From JAWKWH01 sp963669415 (GTDB lineage: Bacteria > Pseudomonadota > Alphaproteobacteria > Rhizobiales > Rhizobiaceae): a stretch of 64,000 nucleotides of DNA. Shown here one piece after another: positions 9,352-17,651 of this stretch. Under the pieces are notes generated by a model. The model was not told the origin of the DNA, searched no databases, and saw only the letters and a program-made list of their open reading frames with translations. Position 1 is the first letter of the stretch. Every line of letters starts with the position of its first letter. The translations under genes and the position numbers were made by a program. The DNA is taken from positions 434,001-498,000 of the forward strand of contig CAXXPS010000002.1 in NCBI GenBank assembly GCA_963669415.2, in the 5' to 3' direction.

Positions 9352-10745
9352 GTCGACCCTGACTGCGCCGGAAACGCCATCGTCACCGTCAATCCGTCTT
9401 CGCCGGACAATATCAACCGGCCGCCGTGGAAACGCATCACCGCCTTGGCCAGCGCCAGTCCGAGGCCGGATCCCGGTTGCGAACGGCTTTCTTCAAGCCG
9501 CACAAATCGCTCGGTGGCACGCTCGCGATCTTCCGACGCGATGCCGGGGCCATTGTCGGCAACGCTCAACAATATCTCACCGCCAGATTGCTCGATCTTC
9601 ATCGTCGCCTTGGGAGATTGTGCACTGTCAGCAGAGTATTTGATCGCGTTATCGACAATATTGGAAAGGGCCTGACCGATGAGTTCGCGGTTGCCCTTGA
9701 TCCGGGTCGGTCCGATCGTTTCGACAGCCAATTCCACTGAAGCCTCTTCGGCAACCGGTTCGTACAGTTCGACAACATCCCCGAGGATCATGTTGAGATC
9801 AACATCCTCTGTCGGTTCGGCCGAATACCCGGCTTCAAGCCGCGAAATCATCAGGATCGCGTTGAACGTCCGGATCAGTTGGTCGGCTTCGCTTATCGTT
9901 CCTTCGAGCGCATCGCGGTAGTCCGCCGTTTTCTTTTTGCCCGACAGCGCCGCTTCGGCCCGGTTCCGCAAACGTGTCAGCGGTGTTTTGAGGTCGTGGG
10001 CAATGTTGTCGGAGACCTGCTTCAGGCCCTCGTTGAGCGTGGCGATTCGGGCAAGCATGGCGTTGAGGTTTTCTGACAGACGGTCAAACTCGTCACCCAC
10101 CCCCGAAACCGGCAGGCGGCCCGACAGGTCGCCGGCCATAATACGTCGGCTGGCCACGGTGACGCCGTCGATGCGTTTCAAGGCCCGGCGGCCGACGAAA
10201 AACCAGATCAAGAACCCGCCAATGCTCATGACGCCAAGGGCGAACACGAGCGCTCGTCTGACGACGACACGGAAACGCTGCGGTTCACCGAGATCACGGC
10301 CGACCAGCGCGATCATCTGGTTGGGAAGGCGAATGATATGTGCGATTGCCTGATGGCGACTACTGTCGGTGCGTTCGCCATAGCGGTGATACCAGAAGGG
10401 CCGCCGGGTCCAGCCGTCGCGCTCCAGCACGCCGGGCTGCAGCTCTTCGACATTGCCCGACAGAATACGCCCGTTGGGATCGGCGATCAGGTAGAGATAG
10501 GCGCCTGGCTGCCGTGACCGCCGGTCGACTGAACGCACGAGCGCCGGCAATCCGCCACGTCTGTAGACACGCGAAAGGCTCTGCATTTCTTCTGAAACGG
10601 AAACCCGCGTCTGGCTGTCGAGTATACTCAGCGACAGCGACGTCATGTAGAAGACGAGCGCTACTGCGCAAATTGTAAACAGGATCAGATAGAGCGCCGA
10701 CAGCCGCGCCGCCGTAGTCCGCATGATGACCGGAAGCGCTGCCAT
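9348..10745 (-). CDS. Sensor histidine kinase (OmpR-partner type), between degP regulator and glnE
   Basis: A 465-residue inner-membrane histidine kinase. Transmembrane segments lie at about 12-35 and 165-185 and enclose a periplasmic sensor domain of about 130 residues. A HAMP linker at about 186-240 follows, then the dimerisation domain with the phosphorylated H250 (HDLKTPL) and an ATPase domain with DNGPGI and GLGLALAK boxes. It is encoded 6 bp after its response regulator and overlaps glnE by 4 bp. The pairing with DegP suggests an envelope-stress signal, but that is inferred from position only. Confidence 0.92.
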   Translation of the reverse strand: MAALPVIMRTTAARLSALYLILFTICAVALVFYMTSLSLSILDSQTRVSVSEEMQSLSRVYRRGGLPALVRSVDRRSRQPGAYLYLIADPNGRILSGNVEELQPGVLERDGWTRRPFWYHRYGERTDSSRHQAIAHIIRLPNQMIALVGRDLGEPQRFRVVVRRALVFALGVMSIGGFLIWFFVGRRALKRIDGVTVASRRIMAGDLSGRLPVSGVGDEFDRLSENLNAMLARIATLNEGLKQVSDNIAHDLKTPLTRLRNRAEAALSGKKKTADYRDALEGTISEADQLIRTFNAILMISRLEAGYSAEPTEDVDLNMILGDVVELYEPVAEEASVELAVETIGPTRIKGNRELIGQALSNIVDNAIKYSADSAQSPKATMKIEQSGGEILLSVADNGPGIASEDRERATERFVRLEESRSQPGSGLGLALAKAVMRFHGGRLILSGEDGLTVTMAFPAQSGST

Positions 10746-10751
10746 TTTGGC

Positions 10752-11426
10752 TTAGTCCGCTTTCAGCATATAGCCCGCGCCGCGAATCGTATGCAGGATC
10801 GGTTTGTCGAAGCCCTTCTCGATTTTACTGCGCAGCCGCGACACATGCACGTCAATGACATTGGTTTGCGGATCGAAGTGATATTCCCACACATTCTCAA
10901 GCAGCATGGTGCGGGTCACCACCTGCCCGGCATGGCGCATGAGATATTCGAGCAGCCGGAACTCGCGTGGCTGCAATGCGATGTCCTTGCCTGCCCTTCG
11001 GGCCGAGTGCGCCAGGCGATCAAGTTCGAGATCACCGGTGCGATAGACGGTCTCGCCCTCGCCGGCACCGGCGCGGCGGGCGAGCACCTCGGTGCGCGCC
11101 AACAACTCGCGAAATGCATAGGGCTTGGTCAGATAATCATCGCCGCCGGCTTTCAGTCCCGTAACCCTGTCATCGACCTCGCCAAGTGCGGAAAGGATCA
11201 AAACCGGTGTCTCCTTGCCGCGGGCACGAAGACCGGCGACCACCGACAGACCGTCGCGGCGTGGCAGCATGCGATCGACAACAAGGACGTCGTAGTCGCC
11301 TGAATCAGCAAGCGCGAAGCCCGTGTCGCCGTCGCCCGCCACGTGGGCGGTGTGACCGGCCTCGGCAAACGCCTTTTCCAGATAGGCGGCTGCCTCACGG
11401 TCGTCCTCAATCACCAGAATCTTCAT
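10752..11426 (-). CDS. OmpR/PhoB-family response regulator
   Basis: A 224-residue response regulator. The receiver domain (1-118) has the acidic pocket at D8/D9, the phosphoacceptor D51 and the conserved Lys in the TKPYAF stretch; the C-terminal winged-helix domain ends with the HTIRGAGYML signature. The ATG at 11426 was chosen because the receiver fold begins with it; the open frame upstream covers low-complexity, stem-loop-forming DNA. It is separated from degP by 179 bp that hold two stem-loops, and its partner kinase follows after 6 bp. Confidence 0.93.
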   Translation of the reverse strand: MKILVIEDDREAAAYLEKAFAEAGHTAHVAGDGDTGFALADSGDYDVLVVDRMLPRRDGLSVVAGLRARGKETPVLILSALGEVDDRVTGLKAGGDDYLTKPYAFRELLARTEVLARRAGAGEGETVYRTGDLELDRLAHSARRAGKDIALQPREFRLLEYLMRHAGQVVTRTMLLENVWEYHFDPQTNVIDVHVSRLRSKIEKGFDKPILHTIRGAGYMLKAD

Positions 11427-11474
11427 GGAAGAACTATAGCCTGTTGAAAGCGTTGGCGAAAAGCGTTTTGATGA

Positions 11475-11506
11475 AGCGGCGGCGGGGTATGGGACCCGCC
11501 GCCGCT
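11475..11506 (-). promoter_or_regulatory. Perfect 12-bp stem-loop in degP-regulator spacer
   Basis: AGCGGCGGCGGG at 11475-11486 pairs perfectly with CCCGCCGCCGCT at 11495-11506 around an 8-base loop. It lies on the transcribed path from degP to the response regulator, 49 bp before the regulator start. No strong T-run follows on the minus strand, so it may act as an attenuator, a processing site or an mRNA stabiliser rather than a full terminator. Confidence 0.6.
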
Positions 11507-11507
11507 G

Positions 11508-11538
11508 AACCGGAAAATTGCAGACGGGATTTCCGGTT
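11508..11538 (-). promoter_or_regulatory. Second stem-loop in degP-regulator spacer
   Basis: AACCGGAAA at 11508-11516 and TTTCCGGTT at 11530-11538 form a perfect 9-bp inverted repeat with a 13-base loop. It is two bases from the stronger stem at 11475-11506, and on the degP transcript it would fold first. Together they fill much of the 179-bp spacer and could set the ratio of degP to regulator mRNA. Confidence 0.5.
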
Positions 11539-11605
11539 CCAGAACCTGCCTCCTCCGGCAACCCGGGGGTGTTTGCGGCTGCCGGTGGCATGCACGGTTC
11601 CACGC

Positions 11606-13126
11606 TTATCCGCGCGCTACCGGCAGCGCGACAAAACGGTTGGCGTCGTCACGGCGAAGCTGGAACAGCACCGCCTTGCGGCCTGCATCCGTCGCCTCTT
11701 CAACCGCATCGGCAATATCCTGAGCGCTTGAGACGGGTTCGGAATTGACCGACACGATGGTGTCACCGACCTGCACGCCGCGGCTTGCCGCTTCGCCATC
11801 GCGGTCGACAGATGTGACAACCACACCTTCGCCGTCGTCAGACGGTGCGACGGTCAAGCCGAAACCTTCGACAACATCGGCTTCCGGCTTTTCAGGCTCG
11901 GTCAGTGAAGCCTTCTTCTGAACGCCCGGCAGCGTGCCAAGCTCAACCTTCGCCATGTCGGTTTCGCCGTTGCGCCACAGGCCGATCTCGACATTGGTGC
12001 CAGGCGCAAAAGAACCGATCTTCTTGGCCAGGTCCTTCGGTGATTCCACCGTGTCGCCGTTCACCGAGACGATGACATCGCCTGCGCTGATGCCGGCGCC
12101 ATGGGCAGGACCGTCGGAGGGTGCATCGGTTACAAGCGCTCCGTTACTGCCTTCCAGACCAAGCGAGTCTGCGATATCAGGCGTGACGGGCTGGATGGAT
12201 ACACCAAGCCAGCCGCGCTCGACCGCACCATCATCGATCAGGTCGTTGACCACATCGTTGGCGACGGATGCAGGAATGGCAAAGGCGATACCGACATTGC
12301 CTCCAGAAGGCGAGAAGATGGCGGTGTTGACGCCAACGACTTCGCCGTTGAGGTTGAATGCCGGACCACCGGAATTGCCCCGGTTCACTGCTGCGTCAAT
12401 CTGCAGAAAATCATCATACGGGCCGGCGCCGATATCACGGCCTCGGGCAGAGACGATACCGGCGGTCACCGTACCACCGAGACCAAACGGATTGCCAACG
12501 GCGACGACCCAGTCACCGACGCGCACCTTGCTGTCATCGGCAAAGGCGACATAGGTGAAGTCGCGCTTTTCATCGACCTTGAGCACTGCAAGGTCGGTAC
12601 GCGGATCGGTGCCGATGAGCTTTGCCTCAAGCTCGGTGCCGTCATTGGTCACGATGGTGAATGCACCGCCGCCTTCGACCACATGATTGTTGGTTACCAG
12701 ATAACCGTCATCGGAAATGAAGAAACCGGACCCTTGCGAAACCGGCCGCGGTCCGCCGCGCCTGCCTCTTGGGCCAAACTCCGGTCCGCGTTCGCCGCGA
12801 AACTCGCGGAAGAAGCGTTTCAGCGGATGATCGTCCGGAAGGTCATCAAAACCCGGCATGTTGAAGTCAAACGAAAAACCGTTGTCATCCTTGGCCGGCT
12901 CCAGCCGTGCCGTGACGCGAACTGAAACCACAGCTGGGGAAACTTTCTCCACAACATCGGCAAATCCGGGCGCTGCCGGTGCTTCCACACGCACAGCTTC
13001 AGCCAGGACCGGTGCCGTGCCGGCAGTGATAGCGCCAAGACCGGCTGCGCCCAAAATGGCGATTGCGGCAGCGCCTGCGGTAAGGCGCTTACCGGTTTTG
13101 GTGTTCAAGGAAAGATGGGAATTCAT
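11606..13126 (-). CDS. degP: DegP/HtrA (Do family) periplasmic serine endoprotease
   Basis: A 506-residue periplasmic protease-chaperone that degrades misfolded envelope proteins. An N-terminal hydrophobic export segment covers about 17-42. The trypsin-like domain shows the triad H148 (NNHVVEG), D178 (RTDLAVLK) and S252 (GNSGGPAF). Two PDZ domains follow at about 290-380 and 410-500. A Gly/Arg-rich insertion at about 115-130 sits in the LA-loop region. An AGAGGA ribosome site precedes the ATG. It is first of the degP-regulator-kinase-glnE series. I recall degP next to the cyc genes in Sinorhizobium; here six other genes intervene. Confidence 0.95.
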   Translation of the reverse strand: MNSHLSLNTKTGKRLTAGAAAIAILGAAGLGAITAGTAPVLAEAVRVEAPAAPGFADVVEKVSPAVVSVRVTARLEPAKDDNGFSFDFNMPGFDDLPDDHPLKRFFREFRGERGPEFGPRGRRGGPRPVSQGSGFFISDDGYLVTNNHVVEGGGAFTIVTNDGTELEAKLIGTDPRTDLAVLKVDEKRDFTYVAFADDSKVRVGDWVVAVGNPFGLGGTVTAGIVSARGRDIGAGPYDDFLQIDAAVNRGNSGGPAFNLNGEVVGVNTAIFSPSGGNVGIAFAIPASVANDVVNDLIDDGAVERGWLGVSIQPVTPDIADSLGLEGSNGALVTDAPSDGPAHGAGISAGDVIVSVNGDTVESPKDLAKKIGSFAPGTNVEIGLWRNGETDMAKVELGTLPGVQKKASLTEPEKPEADVVEGFGLTVAPSDDGEGVVVTSVDRDGEAASRGVQVGDTIVSVNSEPVSSAQDIADAVEEATDAGRKAVLFQLRRDDANRFVALPVARG

Positions 13127-13291
13127 GGACGATGGTTCCTCTAGGTATATTCAGATCTGCGAATTTGCCGGCCAAACGATCCAATCAGCTCGAATCGTTG
13201 CCATTATCGGTTCCAGCATATAGTCGCAGGCGGATTACCGCCCAATGTCCAAGGGATGAAATTTTGGTAATGTTGGGAAAGGTCCGAGCTG

Positions 13292-14461
13292 TCAGCTAAA
13301 TCGCGCGGGCAGGCTCGCAAAAGCGTGAATAGTGTTGTTCATCGCCACTTCCGGCTGACCGATCTCGATCCGGTCGACATGTCGCAGCATGGCCTTGAGC
13401 ACCGCATCCATTTCAGCCAGTGCCAGATGCATACCGATGCACATGTGGATTCCCGCACCGAAGCCGAGATGACGGCGGTTGTTGCGGGTGATGTCAAACC
13501 GGTCCGGGTCTTCGAACACCCTTTCATCGCGGTTAGCTGAGGCAAACAGCATCATTACCCTGAAACCAGCGGGCACGGTGACACCTGCGATATCCACCTC
13601 TTTTGTGGTCTGACGGCTGAAAGAGCGGATCGGCGTTCCGAGGCGAACCGCTTCATGCGCGGTGTTCAGGGTCAGGTCGGGCCGCTGTTTCAGCAGCTCC
13701 CACTGATCAGGGTTCAATCCCAAATGCCAGATCAGATGGCCGAGCGCCGAAATCGTCGTGTCGAGGCTGGGATTTATGTAGTCGCGAATGGCAAACTGCG
13801 CGAGGCTGCCATCAATCTCTCCGCGCTTTTCCATCGCGCGAATGCGGGCGATCCAGCTTTCGGGCCGCAGGCTCTCATCTGTCAGACCACCGGCAATGAA
13901 GCTCCGCATTTCCTCGATCTGTTCGACCGCGGCACATCCACGGGAATTTTGTATACCAAGCACATTGAAGGCGGCGGCCGCCCATTTGAGCATGTTTTCC
14001 CGGCCGAAATCGGGAAGGCCGACCATATCGCGCACAATTGTCAGCGGCAGGTGGTGGGCCAGATCGGGCACGGCATCAAAACTACCACGGCTGACCAGAT
14101 CGACAATCAGCGCTTCTGCCATTTCCTCGATGTTTGGGGCAATTTCCTGCAACGAGGAAGGCGTCAAAGGAGGCGCCATAGCCTGGCGAAGTTGCGTGTG
14201 CCGGGGTGGATCCGAGGCGACGGTGTTGCCCTGCAAATAGTCGCAACCGAACTGATCTGCAGCCACACCGCGTCCACTGCAGAAGGTTTCGGGATCGCGC
14301 AACGCCTCGCGTATTTCCTTGCCCCGGGTCAGGGCAAAATTCTCGTGGACCGGCAGCCAGACCACCGGACCCAGCTTGCGCATCTGTGCGTATACCGGCC
14401 AGGGATTGGCGATCACCTCGTCCGAATAGAGATCAATGTCGAGTGCAGGTGCTTTGGCCAT
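13292..14461 (-). CDS. Cytochrome P450
   Basis: A 389-residue soluble class I-type P450 monooxygenase. The haem-binding loop FGAGIHMCIG carries the thiolate ligand C341, and the K-helix ExxR is E270-R273. The I-helix oxygen-activation segment reads NPSLDTT at 230-236: the acidic residue and Thr pair are kept, but the usual Ala/Gly-Gly before them is Pro-Ser. No ferredoxin or ferredoxin reductase gene is near, so electron partners must come from elsewhere. It lies 126 bp after a short-chain dehydrogenase on the same strand, and the two may belong to one oxidative pathway. The substrate is unknown. Confidence 0.93.
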   Translation of the reverse strand: MAKAPALDIDLYSDEVIANPWPVYAQMRKLGPVVWLPVHENFALTRGKEIREALRDPETFCSGRGVAADQFGCDYLQGNTVASDPPRHTQLRQAMAPPLTPSSLQEIAPNIEEMAEALIVDLVSRGSFDAVPDLAHHLPLTIVRDMVGLPDFGRENMLKWAAAAFNVLGIQNSRGCAAVEQIEEMRSFIAGGLTDESLRPESWIARIRAMEKRGEIDGSLAQFAIRDYINPSLDTTISALGHLIWHLGLNPDQWELLKQRPDLTLNTAHEAVRLGTPIRSFSRQTTKEVDIAGVTVPAGFRVMMLFASANRDERVFEDPDRFDITRNNRRHLGFGAGIHMCIGMHLALAEMDAVLKAMLRHVDRIEIGQPEVAMNNTIHAFASLPARFS

Positions 14462-14587
14462 CCGCCCCTCCCGATTGGAAGCTTGCCTTCAACAACAAAA
14501 GGCCGGGCATCGGCCCAAACCGATTGCTTCCGGTCCGGGCGTCATTCAGCGGAACGAATTTGAAACTATCAAGGGCCTGAGAGCTGG

Positions 14588-15433
14588 TTATTCGGTGGAT
14601 TTTTCGAACTCGGCATATTCATCTGCATAGTCGGGATGCCAGCGTGACAATGCCGGGCGGTTCCTGATGATATCGTCGGCGGCCCATTGGACGCGCCTGC
14701 GGTCGCGCTCAGGCGGCACATCGTTGTCCGGACATAGAATATAGAAATCACCCGCAACCATCCGTTCAAGCAGATGATCAACGGTCTGCTCGCTGGTCCA
14801 GGCGGCTGGCGGTTTTTCAGGTATGAACCGCGCAATCATGCCGGTGTAGGTAAATCCGGGGACGAACAGGTGAGCGGAAATCGGCGCGTCTTGCTCCCGC
14901 AACTGATGCGCCAACGCTTCGGTCAGCGCCTTCACACCAGCCTTGGTAACGTTATAGCCCGGATTGCCTGGCGGCGTGGTGATGCCCTGCTTAGAGCCTG
15001 TATTGATGACCACCGCAGGCCGCGCCGCCTCGACCATGCGTGGCAGAAAAGCATGCACTCCATAGAGGACACCGAACAGGTTGACCTCGATCATGCTGCG
15101 CCAGTTGTCGAGGTGTTCCCAGGAAGAGGATTGCATCCCGATTCCGGCATTGTTCATCAGCACCGCCACTTCCCCGGCATCAAATGCGAGATCTGCCAGC
15201 GCATGAACTGCATCATTGTCGGAGACATCGGTCGGCGCGGCCTTCACCACTGCGCCGGGTTTTGCGGCAGCGGCTATTTCCGCCGTCGCCTCATCAAGCG
15301 CATCACCGGGAAGATCGGCCAGAACAACGCCAAGTCCGGCTTGCGCAAACCGCAGCGCCGCGACACGGCCCACACCGCTGGCTGCGCCGGTTACGACGGC
15401 CAGTCCGCCTGTTTCTATTGCTTTCTGGTACAT
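14588..15433 (-). CDS. Short-chain dehydrogenase/reductase (SDR)
   Basis: A 281-residue classical SDR, an NAD(P)-dependent oxidoreductase. The cofactor loop TGAASGVG lies at 15-22, D40 after the second strand suggests NAD preference, NNAG is at 94-97, and the catalytic Ser-Tyr-Lys are S147, Y160 and K164 (YNVTK). It lies between a P450 gene downstream and a second SDR gene upstream, all on the minus strand, which suggests successive oxidation of a shared substrate. That grouping is inference. Confidence 0.9.
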   Translation of the reverse strand: MYQKAIETGGLAVVTGAASGVGRVAALRFAQAGLGVVLADLPGDALDEATAEIAAAAKPGAVVKAAPTDVSDNDAVHALADLAFDAGEVAVLMNNAGIGMQSSSWEHLDNWRSMIEVNLFGVLYGVHAFLPRMVEAARPAVVINTGSKQGITTPPGNPGYNVTKAGVKALTEALAHQLREQDAPISAHLFVPGFTYTGMIARFIPEKPPAAWTSEQTVDHLLERMVAGDFYILCPDNDVPPERDRRRVQWAADDIIRNRPALSRWHPDYADEYAEFEKSTE

Positions 15434-15488
15434 CGCTCTCTCCCGTCAGTTACCTGCAAAAATCAATTGTCGGTTTGACACCGCTGAT

Positions 15489-16316
15489 TCACTGGTCCGA
15501 CAATAAGCCCAGTTGCGCCTTCATGTTGCCGATGAATGTCGCGTCATCCTGGATCTTGCGTGCGTCCAACAGGGCTTCCGCATCGGCGCCCGCACGGTAT
15601 CTTAATGTAGCGCTGCCATCTGTTGCAGCCTGCCAGATGACTTCGGCGACCACTTCCGGGTCCGAGGCGTTGTCTCCGGCATTACCCCACGCAGCGAACA
15701 GTTTCTGTACCGTACCCTGATATTCCTCCATGGCTTCATCATTGACGAAATCGAAAGAGCGCCCGCCAAAATCGGTGCGGATCATTCCCGGTTCTACGAT
15801 TTTCACCTTCACACCGAAGGCTTCCAGTTCGTAATGCAATGCCTCTGAAATTCCCTCAACGGCAAATTTCGTACCGTGATAAAGCGTTCCGAGAGGAAAG
15901 GTCATCAGTCCGCCAATGGATGAGACATTGATGACGGTTCCCGACTTGTTGGCGCGGAAATGCGGCAATACCGCCTGGGTCACCGCCAGAAGGCCCATTA
16001 CGTTGGTGTCGAACTGCCGTTCTATGCGGTCGAAAGGAAATGCCTCCAGCGGACCATAGGCGCCGTAACCGGCATTGTTCAGCAGCACGTCAATACGCCC
16101 GAATTTTTCGATCCCCTCGGCAATTGTCGCGTCGATGGTGTCGCGGTTCAGGACATCAAGACGGGTGACCAGCACATTGTCGAGTTCAGACAATTCAGCT
16201 TCTTTTTCCGGTGACCGCATTGTCGCAATCACATTCCATCCCTGATGATGGAAATGTTTCGCGGTCACTTTGCCGATGCCTGAAGATGCTCCGGTTATCA
16301 AAATTGTTTGTGCCAT
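15489..16316 (-). CDS. Short-chain dehydrogenase/reductase (SDR), divergent from AraC regulator
   Basis: A 275-residue classical SDR. The cofactor loop TGASSGIG is at 8-15, NNAG at 80-83, and the catalytic residues are S133, Y146 and K150 (YHGTK). The start at 16316 is preceded by AGAGGGA at good spacing; the frame upstream of it is open but lacks a ribosome site. The gene is transcribed away from an AraC-family regulator, an arrangement in which the regulator often activates the SDR gene. A pair of 7-bp direct repeats 21 bp apart lies between them. SDR and P450 genes follow downstream. Confidence 0.9.
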   Translation of the reverse strand: MAQTILITGASSGIGKVTAKHFHHQGWNVIATMRSPEKEAELSELDNVLVTRLDVLNRDTIDATIAEGIEKFGRIDVLLNNAGYGAYGPLEAFPFDRIERQFDTNVMGLLAVTQAVLPHFRANKSGTVINVSSIGGLMTFPLGTLYHGTKFAVEGISEALHYELEAFGVKVKIVEPGMIRTDFGGRSFDFVNDEAMEEYQGTVQKLFAAWGNAGDNASDPEVVAEVIWQAATDGSATLRYRAGADAEALLDARKIQDDATFIGNMKAQLGLLSDQ

Positions 16317-16370
16317 CGTCTGTCCCTCTTTCTGGATGAGAGCGAATGTAGTCAAAATGGCGTGACCCGG

Positions 16371-16398
16371 CTTGCCTCAAACTCCAATTCTCTTGCCT
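16371..16398. promoter_or_regulatory. Candidate AraC-family operator (direct repeat, 21-bp period)
   Basis: CTTGCCT occurs at 16371-16377 and again at 16392-16398, exactly 21 bp (two helical turns) apart, in the 155-bp gap between the divergent SDR and AraC-type genes. AraC-family dimers typically bind direct repeats with this period. A third CTTGCCT lies at 14482-14488 just upstream of the P450 start, without a partner. Function is inferred from position and spacing. Confidence 0.45.
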
Positions 16399-16471
16399 AT
16401 TTCTCCACATGTTTGAATTAATGGATGATCGCCGGCACGGGATGGGTTATAGCGACGAGAGAGGAACGCAT

Positions 16472-17356
16472 ATGAAATTGGACCGCCTCATAGATCGTGC
16501 CAACGGGTATTTTCTGCCCAATACCGGCGATGGTGAGCCCATCCTGGCAGGAGAATCTGAACTGGTCCTCGTCCGGTATCGCAAACCAACAACGTTTGAG
16601 TGCGCAATCTATCAGCCAATCATGTGCCTGATTCTACAGGGTAGCAAAGAAACGGTTATCGGCGGAATATCGACGCGATTTGGCCCTGGACAGTCCTTGA
16701 TTGTCAGTCATGACCTGCCTGTTGTCTCGCGGGTCACCGAGGCCCAACCCGATAAGCCGTATTATGCCCTTGTCTGTGGGATCGACCTTGGCATCGTCCG
16801 AAGCCTGCACGACAAAATTGGTGTTCACGGATCTGATGACGGTCAGGTGACAGCAGTGAATATCGGTGAATCCAGTTCTGCGCTTGTCGATGTACTGGAC
16901 CGTCTCTTAAAGATTGGGGACAACGCAACCGAAGCCGAAGTGCTGGGTCCGCTATTGAAACAGGAACTGCATTTCCGGCTGTTGATGGCGCCACATGGCG
17001 CAATGCTTCGCAATCTGTTGCGGCGAGACAGCCACGCCAGCCGTATTGGCCAGGCAATCGAGCGTATCCGCCGCGATTATCAGGCGCCGATAAAAGTCAA
17101 CGAACTGGCTGGTGATGCAGGAATGAGCGTGTCGTCGTTTCACGAGCACTTCAAGTCGGTCACCGCGACGACACCACTGCAATATCAAAAAGATTTGCGC
17201 CTGGTCGAAGCAAGACGGCTGATCGTTGGTGGGGAAAAATCCGTATCCGGGGCGGCATTTGAGGTGGGATATGAAAGCCCAACCCAGTTCAGCCGCGAAT
17301 ACTCACGCAAATTCGGAGCGCCGCCGAGCGCGGACATCAATACTTCGGCCGCTTGA
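16472..17356 (+). CDS. AraC-family transcriptional regulator
   Basis: A 294-residue regulator with an N-terminal AraC_N-type cupin domain (about 30-180) and a C-terminal double helix-turn-helix domain (about 195-290). The domain contains the typical NELAGDAGMSVSSFHEHFK first helix pair and a second one with GYESPTQFSREYSRKFG. Subfamily members with this N-terminal domain usually sit beside oxidoreductase genes and respond to aldehydes or related compounds. The ATG at 16472 follows GAGAGGA at good spacing; an open frame extends 21 codons upstream without one. The likely target is the divergent SDR gene and possibly its downstream genes. Confidence 0.92.
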   Translation: MKLDRLIDRANGYFLPNTGDGEPILAGESELVLVRYRKPTTFECAIYQPIMCLILQGSKETVIGGISTRFGPGQSLIVSHDLPVVSRVTEAQPDKPYYALVCGIDLGIVRSLHDKIGVHGSDDGQVTAVNIGESSSALVDVLDRLLKIGDNATEAEVLGPLLKQELHFRLLMAPHGAMLRNLLRRDSHASRIGQAIERIRRDYQAPIKVNELAGDAGMSVSSFHEHFKSVTATTPLQYQKDLRLVEARRLIVGGEKSVSGAAFEVGYESPTQFSREYSRKFGAPPSADINTSAA

Positions 17357-17651
17357 TACAATAATCTCGAGTAAATTGGTCGACTGGAATATCGGCCTCA
17401 CCACTGATTCTATTATGGAGATTATCTATTTCCATTATTAAACCTATTGATGTGAATTCTTGAACGCATAGCTTAAATTACATTCAAATAATTGATATAT
17501 GTGGGTAACAACACATACATTCATTATTATCAATAAATATAATCATAGCAAATCAATACCAAGCACGTTATTTGCTTGGACGGCGAGATATTTCGAACAA
17601 CTGCAAATTCATTGGCGGTGAATATGCGCCAAATTCAGGGAGATTTTTCAT
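17357..17651. promoter_or_regulatory. AT-rich leader of the actinoporin-like gene
   Basis: This 295-bp non-coding stretch is markedly richer in A+T than its surroundings and contains no convincing open frame. A TATAAT hexamer is at 17538-17543, without a good -35 partner. An inverted repeat, CCAAGCA at 17559-17565 and TGCTTGG at 17573-17579, lies between it and the gene. A strong ribosome site, AGGGAGA, precedes the ATG at 17652. The base composition suggests recent acquisition or a silencer-binding region. Confidence 0.5.
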
